Source of the DNA: Acidobacteriota bacterium | GTDB lineage: Bacteria; Acidobacteriota; Terriglobia; Terriglobales; Acidobacteriaceae | DNA: 7,340 bases | Direction of reading: 5' to 3' | NCBI GenBank assembly: GCA_021805265.1 | Contig: JAJZFR010000017.1 | Location: 1-7,340 of the forward strand | Part shown: piece after piece, positions 1 through 6,069 of the stretch | How the letters are laid out: every line of letters begins with the position of its first letter | Numbering within the stretch: position 1 is the first letter of the stretch | Position numbers and translations under genes: made by a program | Notes under the pieces: model-generated | The model's database searches: none | Told to the model about the DNA's origin: nothing | Seen by the model: the letters and a program-made list of their open reading frames with translations, nothing else

Positions 1-1347
1 GATTTGAAATCGCTGGCGGTTGATGTGGTGCGGCGGGCTTTGGCCGCTGGCGCGACCGACGCGGAAGCGGCGGTGAGCGAGGGGGATGAGTTTTCTGTCA
101 CGGTTCGGATGGGCGAGGTGGAGACGCTGGAAGAATCGGGCGCGCGCGGGCTGGGACTGCGGGTGTTCGTTGGTCAGCGTTCGGCCTCAGCCTCGACCAG
201 CGACCTGACCGAGGACGGGATTCGCCAGTTGGTGGCGGGAGCGATGGCTCTGGCTCAGGTGACTGAGGAAGACCCCTGCGCCGGTCTGGCCGATGCGGCA
301 GAGATGGGCGCAGTGGAGCAGGACCTGCGGCTTTATTTCGAGGACGTGTATTCGCTGCTGGCAAAGGAGCGGATCGAGCTTGCGCGGCGAGCCGAAGCCG
401 CGGCGCTGGGGGCGGACAAACGGATTACGAATTCGGCAGGCGGGAGCTTCCATGCGGCCACCGGACATCGGATTCGCGCCAACTCGAGGGGGTTTGTGGG
501 GGAGTACCGGTCGAGTTCATGCGGAGTTTCGGCGGTGCCGCTGGCGATGGACGAAAACGGAGCGATGCAGCGGGATGCGTGGTCGTCGAGCGCGCGGCGA
601 ATGAGTGACGTGGAGTCGCCGGAGTCGGTCGGCCAGGAGGCGGCACGGCGGACGTTGCGCCGCCTGGGCGCGCGGCGGGTGGCGACGCAGCAGGCACCGA
701 TTGTGTTTGCGCCCGAGGTGGCGCGGTCGCTGGTTGGGCACTTGTTCGAGGCAGCGAGCGGGGACGCGATCTGGCGGTCGGCGTCGTTTCTGACGGGCAA
801 GCTGGAGGAGCAGGTTGCGTCGGCGGAACTGACGGTGATCGACGACCACACGATGATTCTGGAGAACGGGGTGGGCGGCTTTGGGACGCGGCCCTATGAC
901 GGCGACGGGCTGCCCGCGCGGCGCACGGTGGTGGTGGAGAATGGCGTTCTGCGGACGTACCTGTTGAATACCTACTCGGCGCGAAAGCTGGGACTGCGCT
1001 CGACGGGGAACGCGGCTGGCGGAGGCGGGATTGGCGCGGGCAATCTGTATGTTGCGCCGGGAACAGCGACGCCGGAGGAGATATTGGCGGCGATTCCGGC
1101 GGGACTTTACGTGACCGGCCTGATGGGCTTCGGAGCGAACCTGGTGACCGGGGACTACTCACGCGGAGCGAGCGGAGTGTGGATCGAAAACGGCGAGCTG
1201 ACGCATGCGGTCGAGGAGATCACCATCGCGGGCAACCTGCGCGAGATGCTGCGGCAGATTACCGCGATCGGCAAGGATCTGGAGTTTCGCGGGTCGGTTG
1301 CGTCGCCGACCCTGCGGGTGGACGGCATGACGATTGCAGGAGCTTGA
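1..1347 (+). CDS. pmbA: TldE/PmbA-type subunit of the TldD/TldE protease (5' end probably cut)
   Basis: Member of the TldD/PmbA family. In characterised bacteria TldD and TldE form a cytosolic heterodimeric metalloprotease that degrades unfolded peptides and trims leader peptides of modified peptides such as microcin B17; TldD carries the zinc-binding HExxH motif and TldE does not. I see no HExxH here, which places this protein in the TldE branch. Family features are a glycine-rich core (about residues 334-346 counted from the TTG at position 4), the block GDYSRGASG followed by WIENGE (383-397), and the C-terminal IAGNLREML and AIGKDLEFRG stretches. About 447 residues are visible, close to the roughly 450 of E. 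coli PmbA. The frame is open to base 1, and the TTG at position 4 has no room for a ribosome binding site, so the true start probably lies a few codons upstream. No TldD gene is in the window. It is followed 18 bases later by the UvrC-like gene, probably co-transcribed. The family call is firm; the substrate is unknown. Confidence 0.93.
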   Translation, partial: DLKSLAVDVVRRALAAGATDAEAAVSEGDEFSVTVRMGEVETLEESGARGLGLRVFVGQRSASASTSDLTEDGIRQLVAGAMALAQVTEEDPCAGLADAAEMGAVEQDLRLYFEDVYSLLAKERIELARRAEAAALGADKRITNSAGGSFHAATGHRIRANSRGFVGEYRSSSCGVSAVPLAMDENGAMQRDAWSSSARRMSDVESPESVGQEAARRTLRRLGARRVATQQAPIVFAPEVARSLVGHLFEAASGDAIWRSASFLTGKLEEQVASAELTVIDDHTMILENGVGGFGTRPYDGDGLPARRTVVVENGVLRTYLLNTYSARKLGLRSTGNAAGGGGIGAGNLYVAPGTATPEEILAAIPAGLYVTGLMGFGANLVTGDYSRGASGVWIENGELTHAVEEITIAGNLREMLRQITAIGKDLEFRGSVASPTLRVDGMTIAGA

Positions 1348-1365
1348 AGTGGCGCGGGACGGATC

Positions 1366-2688
1366 ATGCTGACGGCTTCGGTCGAGTTCAATCCGGAAGA
1401 TTCCGCGCGGGCGATGCAGCAGTTGCCCGCGCGCCAGCGTGGGGTCTTCGCGCTGTACGGCGCGGACCCTTCGGCGGAGCCGTATGTCGTCGCGACGACG
1501 GACCTGCGGCGACGGCTGGAGCGGCTGATGAAGCCGGCGGCAACGCAGACACGGCGTCTGCAACTGGTGTCGCGCATTCGACGGATCGACTGGCAGCCGA
1601 CGGGGTCGGAGTTCGAGTCGCTGGCGGTGCAGTTTCGACTGACCGAGGAGATTTACGGAGCAAGAGCACTCGAGCGGATGCACCTGCGGATGCCTGCGTT
1701 TGTGCGCTTCCACGGGAGCAACCGCTTTCCCCGGATCACAGTGACAACGCGCGTGAACCAGCGCGAGGCAGATTGGGCCTTTGGCCCGTTCCCTTCGCGG
1801 GCTGCGGCGGAGCGCTACGCCGAGGAGATGCTGAAGCTGTTTCTGCTGCGGCGTTGCGAGGAGAATCTTGCGCCGGATCCCGCGCACCCGGGGTGCGTGT
1901 ATTCGGAGATGAAGATGTGTCTTGCGCCGTGTTATCAGGGCTGCACGGACGCGCGCTACGCGGAGGAAGCGAGTGCAGTACGCAGCTTCCTCGATACGCG
2001 CGGGGCGAGCAGGCTGAAGATTCTTGGACAGGAGCGGGACGCGGCGTCGGAGTCGCTCGATTTCGAGCGGGCCGCGGCGCTGCACACGCAGTTTCAGCGG
2101 GTGGAGTCGGTACGCACACTGGCATCGGAACTGGTGCATCCGCTGAGCCGGCTGCGCGTGTGCCTGCTGATGCCGTCGGCGCGGGCCGATGAGGTTTCCG
2201 TATTTCTGTTTGCCGAGGGAGCGCTGCGCGGGCCCGAGCCGTTCTCGACGCTGGGCATGCGCATTCAGAATGAACATTCGGGATCGAGTTCGCTGTTTGC
2301 ACAGCCAGTTGCTGTCGAGGCAGTTCCGGAGCAGGCAGGCGTGGCGAGTGTGCCGCGTGACCTGCTGCAGCAGCGGCTGGAAGCGGCGCTGGCTGCGCTC
2401 GGCGGGCGGACGGCGGAGCAAGCGGAACAGGCTCGCCAAGCTGGACAAACAGGACAACCTGGGCAAAGTAGCCAGGCAGGCCAAGCCCGCTCGACGCGAC
2501 GGCAGGGCGATCTGGCTCTGCTGACGCGCTGGTACTATCGTCCGCAACAGAAGCGCTTGGGTGAGATTTTCTTTGCCGAAGCGCTAGCGGACGGAACGCT
2601 GCAATGGCCAGCGAAGGCGATGCTGCGCGGCGTTGGACGCGTGGCTGCGGCTGAGCTTGAAAGCCGGACCGGGACAGCAGGCGAATAG
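1366..2688 (+). CDS. UvrC-like protein with degenerate GIY-YIG domain, Cys cluster and UVR motif
   Basis: A 440-residue protein that aligns by eye with the N-terminal half of UvrC, the nucleotide-excision-repair endonuclease. Residues 26-105 correspond to the GIY-YIG nuclease fold, but several active-site positions differ: the GIY tyrosine is F28, the YIG glycine is V42, the next lysine is A43, and the metal-binding glutamate is Q89. Y40 and R50 remain. AFGPF (138-142) and cysteines 164, 177, 185 and 189 match the UvrC motif proposed to bind a [4Fe-4S] cluster. Residues 218-250, containing LDFERAAALH, form a UVR motif, which in UvrC contacts UvrB. Residues 262-300 vaguely resemble the start of the UvrC RNase H-like region, but that nuclease and the helix-hairpin-helix tail are absent. 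A Gln/Gly/Ala-rich linker (about 346-380) leads to an unrecognised C-terminus with a TRWYYRP motif (387-393). Cho is a related short form but has an active nuclease domain. Start: the ATG is the only usual start codon between the in-frame TGA of the preceding gene and the conserved region; its ribosome binding site is weak. I infer a non-nucleolytic role in repair or DNA binding; function unproven. Confidence 0.8.
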   Translation: MLTASVEFNPEDSARAMQQLPARQRGVFALYGADPSAEPYVVATTDLRRRLERLMKPAATQTRRLQLVSRIRRIDWQPTGSEFESLAVQFRLTEEIYGARALERMHLRMPAFVRFHGSNRFPRITVTTRVNQREADWAFGPFPSRAAAERYAEEMLKLFLLRRCEENLAPDPAHPGCVYSEMKMCLAPCYQGCTDARYAEEASAVRSFLDTRGASRLKILGQERDAASESLDFERAAALHTQFQRVESVRTLASELVHPLSRLRVCLLMPSARADEVSVFLFAEGALRGPEPFSTLGMRIQNEHSGSSSLFAQPVAVEAVPEQAGVASVPRDLLQQRLEAALAALGGRTAEQAEQARQAGQTGQPGQSSQAGQARSTRRQGDLALLTRWYYRPQQKRLGEIFFAEALADGTLQWPAKAMLRGVGRVAAAELESRTGTAGE

Positions 2689-2744
2689 CGGCGTCGACCG
2701 GCAAACTGACAGTGACCCGAAAAGCAGGCGAGGAGGCAATTCGT

Positions 2745-2882
2745 ATGAGACCCCGTTCGCGTTGCTATTCATGGCGTCTGAGGTGTCAGTTTCCGGGCGA
2801 CAGATCAACGTCGCCATTTCCGAGTGGAGTAATCCAGGAAAGCTTCAGTCGTTCGGCATCTCCGAGGGGAAGCAGTTTCTGA
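2745..2882 (+). other. Possible 45-codon small ORF with consensus ribosome binding site
   Basis: AGGAGG at 2731-2736 lies eight bases before an ATG at 2745, and the frame stays open for 45 codons to a TGA at 2880-2882. The predicted peptide starts MRPRSRCYSW, is rich in Arg and Ser with no lysine, has cysteines at 7 and 14, and has no membrane segment or family I recognise. It begins 56 bases after the UvrC-like stop codon. The initiation site is better than that of the UvrC-like gene itself, but the composition could equally be what GC-rich non-coding DNA yields. It may be a real small gene, the start of a gene truncated when the region rearranged, or chance. Confidence 0.2.
2796..2815. terminator. 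Weak hairpin between convergent genes
   Basis: GGCGAC (2796-2801) and GTCGCC (2810-2815) form a perfect 6-bp GC-rich stem with an 8-base loop, between the stops of the two converging genes. Neither side has a proper run of T: the plus strand continues ATTTCC and the minus strand CGGAAA. It is therefore at best a weak or bidirectional stop signal for the UvrC-like gene and the permease gene. No better terminator was found in this gap. Confidence 0.2.
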
Positions 2883-2908
2883 GTACACGTCATATCCATT
2901 TCATTCTT

Positions 2909-5557
2909 CTACTCTGATCTCAGCGCCTGCATGGGATCAATGCTGGCAGCCTTGCGAGCGGGAAGATAGGCCGCGAGCGCGACCGAAATTGCAAGCACGA
3001 GGAGTGGAAGCGCTCCCACTGCCCAGCCAATGCCTGAAATCCCGTAGAGCATGCTCCGCAGCAATCGTGTGGCGACGACCGAGCCCACAGCGCCCAGCAC
3101 AAGACCCAAGAGCAACAGGCGAAAACCTGCCGCGATGAAGGAAGTCAGCACTTGTTCTCGCTGCTCTCCGAGCGCCATGCGTATGCCAATCTCCTGGGTT
3201 CTGCGCGTTACGCTGTAGCTCATGAGGCCATAGATTCCGAGCGCCGACAAAAGCAGGGCAGCTATGGAAAAGAACGTGAAAAGTTTGGCTTCAAGAACAT
3301 AGTTCACCATGCGGGTATCCACTAGATGCCGCATCGACTGAACCTCGGAAACCGGCTGATCGGGATCGACGGACCAGATCGCGTGTTCGACCGCATTCGT
3401 ATAACTGACAGGTTCGCCCGCAACTCTGACGGCGAGGTCGCGGGGCTTGAAATATCCGGGAATGCTCAGAGCCTGATCGTAGGAGAAATACATCTCCGCA
3501 CGGCTCGGAGTTTCGACATTTGCCTGGTGTACATCGCCGACAACGCCGACTACGGTCATCCAGGGCGTTCCGGGATCGTCGAATCGAAACTGTCTTCCTA
3601 TAGCCTCGTCATTCGGCCAGTACTGTTGCGCCATCCTTTGATTGATAACGACCAGCGGCGTCTTGTTTTCTCCGTCCACTTCGACGAAGGTACGGCCCCT
3701 GACAAGCGGAACTTCCAGGGCGCGGAAATAATCTGGAGTGACGACGCGCATCTCAACGTCGTTTACCTTGCCTATTGGCAACGACGGCGCACCCTGAATC
3801 ACAACTGTGGTTGATCCGCCGGGATTGGTGAACGGAAGAAAAGTTGTGTATCCAGCGGCTATTACTCCGGGAAGATGTTCGACACGGTCCAGGACACGTT
3901 GATAGAAACTCACGCGCGCCGCGAACTCGCGATATCGGGTCTGCGCGGAGACAGGCAGTTCCGTTCTTAGCGTAAGAACAGAATCGGGATTGAATCCGAG
4001 ATCAGCATGCGCGAGCTTCCAAAAACTCCCGCCGAGGAGGCCCGTGCTGGTGAGGAGGATGGTGGTCAACGCAATCTCCCCGGTCACGAGGGTCGAGCGG
4101 AGTTTTTGCCTGGTATCCGTGGAGCCTCGGCTACCCTGGCTTAATGCTTCCTGAGGCCGCGTGGCAGCCGCACTCTGACCAAAGAGAGCAAACCCAAGAG
4201 CCGCCGTCACAGTGACAACGACGGTGAACAGAAGAACTGTCCAATTCAACTCAGGATGCGCCCATGCCGCGATCGTCTCCGGCACGAAGTGCCTCATGAC
4301 CGGCATGGATGCCAGCGCGAACAAGACTCCAAGGCCGCTGCCGCCGATGGAAAGCACCAGGCATTCTGTCAATCCCTGTCGCAACAATCCAAGGCGAGTC
4401 GCGCCGAGCGCCACGCGGACGGCAGCTTCACGCTGCCGGTTCGCGGCTCGCGCAATCATCAGCCCAGCAACGTTGGCGCAGGTGATCAGCAACAGTACGA
4501 CAACACCGGAGGCGAGCACAAAGATTGCCAGACGGGATCCGCCGAGTAACTGCTCGCGCAGAGGGATTATGGACGTGCTCAGCCCTCGATTCGTTGCAGG
4601 ATAGTCATGCTGAAGTAGGAGCGAAATATCGCTCATCTCCCGTCTTGCGGATTGAATGGTGACGCCGGGTCGGAGCAGTCCATAGACCTGAAGAAAATGG
4701 CTATCGCGCTCAAGCTGATCCGCTGTGGAAAGAGAAAGAGGAACCCAAAGTTCGGACCGATCCGGGAAGGTAAAGCCGAACGGCATGACACCAAGGATGC
4801 GATAGGCCAACCCGTTCAGATGGATGGTTCTGCCCACAACGTTTGGGTCCGACCCATAGCGCTGCTGCCACATCCCAGCGCTGATAAGAACAACGGCGCT
4901 TCCGGGCTTGTCCTCCTCCGCCGTAAAGTTGCGACCGAGGAACGGCTGGGTGCCGAGAAGAGGCAATAGATTCGAGGTGATCCCGGCTACTTCAACCTCT
5001 TCGGGTCGGCCATTTCCGGTGATGGTGAAGATGTCTCCGTCTAAAGCCGCCATATCGGAGAAAACATGGTTGCGGCGTTTCCAATCAAGATAATTCGCCG
5101 GTGCGGGAGTGTCTTTCGTGAGACCAATCGCAGGTCTCTCTTCAAAAACCTGCACCAAACCCTTTTCGTTCTTGAGTTGAAGCGGACGGAGAAGTACGGC
5201 ATCTACGAGGCTATAGACGGCGATATTGGCTCCGATTCCAAGGCCAAGCGTAAGGATTACAGCGGCGGCAAACCCGGGCGACTTACGTAGCTGCCGCAAC
5301 ACAAACTTCCCATCGCGCCAGATCGATTCGAGAAAAGGCAATCCTCTCTGGAGACGATAAGTTTCTTTGATCTGGGTCACTCCGCCAAAGGCGCGCAGGG
5401 CTGCTGTGCGGGCTTGCTCTTCGGGCATGCCGCTCTTGAGGTTTTCCTCGATGGCGAAGTCAATGTGCGCGCGGAGTTCCCCATCGAGATCTTCGTCTAA
5501 CCTGCGCCGGTGAAGGAATGCACTGCAACGGCTGAGCAGGATGCGTATCCAGTCCAT
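2909..5557 (-). CDS. ADOP-family orphan ABC-type permease (duplicated MacB/FtsX domains)
   Basis: An inner-membrane permease of the acidobacterial duplicated orphan permease type: two MacB/FtsX units in one chain and no ATPase domain. Residues below count from the ATG at 5563. Residues 5-70 form the family's N-terminal prefix (RRRLDEDLDGELRAHID). A first membrane helix lies at about 99-121, an extracytoplasmic MacB-type domain at 125-340, and three helices at about 344-372, 397-420 and 441-461 with the FtsX motif REAAVRVALGATR. The second unit repeats this: helix 492-512, extracytoplasmic domain 520-755, helices at about 760-783, 808-832 and 846-866, with QEIGIRMALGEQR and a PARKAASIDPMQALR end. 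The length fits the family. I prefer the second ATG (5557): AGGAG at 5568-5564 is six bases before it, but directly abuts the first ATG (5563). The gene follows padR with the padR stop inside this ribosome binding site. The transported substrate is unknown; by analogy with MacB, extracytoplasmic work driven by a separate ATPase is possible. Sampled GC is lower than in neighbouring genes. Confidence 0.93.
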   Translation of the reverse strand: MDWIRILLSRCSAFLHRRRLDEDLDGELRAHIDFAIEENLKSGMPEEQARTAALRAFGGVTQIKETYRLQRGLPFLESIWRDGKFVLRQLRKSPGFAAAVILTLGLGIGANIAVYSLVDAVLLRPLQLKNEKGLVQVFEERPAIGLTKDTPAPANYLDWKRRNHVFSDMAALDGDIFTITGNGRPEEVEVAGITSNLLPLLGTQPFLGRNFTAEEDKPGSAVVLISAGMWQQRYGSDPNVVGRTIHLNGLAYRILGVMPFGFTFPDRSELWVPLSLSTADQLERDSHFLQVYGLLRPGVTIQSARREMSDISLLLQHDYPATNRGLSTSIIPLREQLLGGSRLAIFVLASGVVVLLLITCANVAGLMIARAANRQREAAVRVALGATRLGLLRQGLTECLVLSIGGSGLGVLFALASMPVMRHFVPETIAAWAHPELNWTVLLFTVVVTVTAALGFALFGQSAAATRPQEALSQGSRGSTDTRQKLRSTLVTGEIALTTILLTSTGLLGGSFWKLAHADLGFNPDSVLTLRTELPVSAQTRYREFAARVSFYQRVLDRVEHLPGVIAAGYTTFLPFTNPGGSTTVVIQGAPSLPIGKVNDVEMRVVTPDYFRALEVPLVRGRTFVEVDGENKTPLVVINQRMAQQYWPNDEAIGRQFRFDDPGTPWMTVVGVVGDVHQANVETPSRAEMYFSYDQALSIPGYFKPRDLAVRVAGEPVSYTNAVEHAIWSVDPDQPVSEVQSMRHLVDTRMVNYVLEAKLFTFFSIAALLLSALGIYGLMSYSVTRRTQEIGIRMALGEQREQVLTSFIAAGFRLLLLGLVLGAVGSVVATRLLRSMLYGISGIGWAVGALPLLVLAISVALAAYLPARKAASIDPMQALRSE

Positions 5558-5563
5558 TGGCAT

Positions 5564-5568
5564 CTCCT
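5564..5568 (-). promoter_or_regulatory. Ribosome binding site of the permease gene, overlapping the padR stop
   Basis: Read on the minus strand, AGGAG is followed by ATGCCA and then ATG. The padR stop TAG (5569-5567) overlaps this site. The spacing is six bases to the ATG at 5557 and zero to the ATG at 5563, which favours 5557 as the start. The overlap is typical of translational coupling between regulator and permease. Confidence 0.6.
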
Positions 5569-5905
5569 AATTCGACTGGGCGAGAAATCGGGCCATGGTG
5601 GCGGCAATGCGTTCCCAGTTTTCGGTTTCCTGATCGATCTGTTTCCGTCCGGTTCGCGTCAGGGAATAAAACTTCGCGCGGCGCTTTGTTTCAGACGTAC
5701 CCCATTTGGCCTTGATCCATCCACGCTGCTGGAGGCGCAGGAGCGCCGGGTAGATGGTTCCCTGGTTCAGGGTGAGGCCGTTATCGCTCACCTGTTCTAT
5801 TCGCCGGGCGATAGCGTAGCCGTGTACCGGCCCCATCGACTCAAGCGTTTTGAGGGCCATCAGGTCCAGCGTTCCTTGCAGAACATCGGATTTGTTCTCT
5901 GCCAT
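5567..5905 (-). CDS. PadR-family transcriptional regulator
   Basis: A 112-residue winged-helix repressor of the PadR family. These act as dimers, binding operators with ATGT/ACAT half-sites and usually releasing DNA when a ligand or stress signal is present. Counting from the ATG at 5905: VLQGTLDLMALKTL (8-21) is the first helix of the domain, HGYAI sits at 28-32, LNQGTIYPALLRLQQRG (46-62) includes the recognition helix, and SETKRRAKFYSLT (71-83) is the wing, followed by the dimerisation helix (about 86-106). Length and motifs are those of the short PadR proteins found beside ADOP permeases. Start: the frame extends upstream to a GTG at 5929, but the ATG at 5905 has AGGTGA five bases upstream (5916-5911) and matches the usual family N-terminus (MAENKSDVLQGT). 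The gene overlaps the ribosome binding site of the permease gene and probably represses both genes from the region just upstream. The ligand is unknown. Confidence 0.93.
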   Translation of the reverse strand: MAENKSDVLQGTLDLMALKTLESMGPVHGYAIARRIEQVSDNGLTLNQGTIYPALLRLQQRGWIKAKWGTSETKRRAKFYSLTRTGRKQIDQETENWERIAATMARFLAQSN

Positions 5906-5927
5906 TGCTTTCACCTGTTTTTGTTCC

Positions 5928-5980
5928 ACATATATAGTGCTTCACGCATAGGTTGGATGTCAACATGTATAGTGAATCAA
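5928..5980. repeat. Pair of direct repeats upstream of padR, likely operator
   Basis: Two 18-base copies, 5928-5945 (ACATATATAGTGCTTCAC) and 5963-5980 (ACATGTATAGTGAATCAA), agree at 14 of 18 positions and are offset by 35 bases. One overlaps the candidate -10 region and the other the -35 region of the padR promoter. This arrangement suggests a two-site operator, most simply for PadR itself. The assignment to PadR is inference; the kinase's unknown response regulator is an alternative. Confidence 0.5.
5932..5963 (-). promoter_or_regulatory. Candidate promoter of the padR-permease operon
   Basis: Reading the minus strand, a perfect TTGACA -35 hexamer lies at 5963-5958. The -10 element is less clear: CACTAT at 5939-5934 (18-base spacing, three of six consensus matches) sits inside an AT-rich stretch ending TATATAT. 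The position, just upstream of the padR ribosome binding site, fits. The -35 is embedded in ATGTCAACAT (5957-5966), an ATGT/ACAT inverted pair like known PadR half-sites, so bound PadR would block polymerase. Confidence 0.5.
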
Positions 5981-6040
5981 TTCTCGATGTGAGCGGCTGT
6001 ACACGGCGGGGCGGATGGAGTTGCTCGCGAAAGTTCATAA

Positions 6041-6067
6041 CCGGCTCACGGATACGCTCGGTGCCGG
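6041..6067 (-). terminator. Possible terminator of the sensor kinase gene
   Basis: On the minus strand, three bases after the kinase TAA, CCGGCAC (6067-6061) can pair with GTGAGCCGG (6049-6041), leaving a 2-base bulge and an 11-base loop. The following bases, TTATGAACTTT, are only mildly T-rich. Stem position and GC content fit a terminator, but the missing T-run keeps this tentative. Confidence 0.35.
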
Positions 6068-6069
6068 GA

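Noticed and set aside
1179..2192. A 337-codon plus-strand frame overlapping the ends of tldE and most of the UvrC-like gene
   Set aside because: Composition is Ala/Arg/Gly-rich and low in information, and it overlaps two supported genes in another frame.
2401..2500. Possible tandem repeat or CRISPR-like array in the GC/CA-rich stretch
   Set aside because: The units are short, irregular and in frame with the UvrC-like protein; they encode a low-complexity linker rather than regular repeats with spacers.
1159..2547. A 462-codon open frame on the minus strand opposite the UvrC-like gene
   Set aside because: It is Arg/His/Leu-rich with no recognisable domain, and lies opposite a gene with clear UvrC motifs; typical antisense shadow of GC-rich coding DNA.
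2850..2870. Short inverted sequence TCGG...CCGA as a terminator
   Set aside because: Only four base pairs and no T-run; too weak to support.
3326..3814. A 162-codon plus-strand frame inside the permease gene
   Set aside because: Antisense to a well-conserved permease domain; no ribosome binding site or family resemblance seen.
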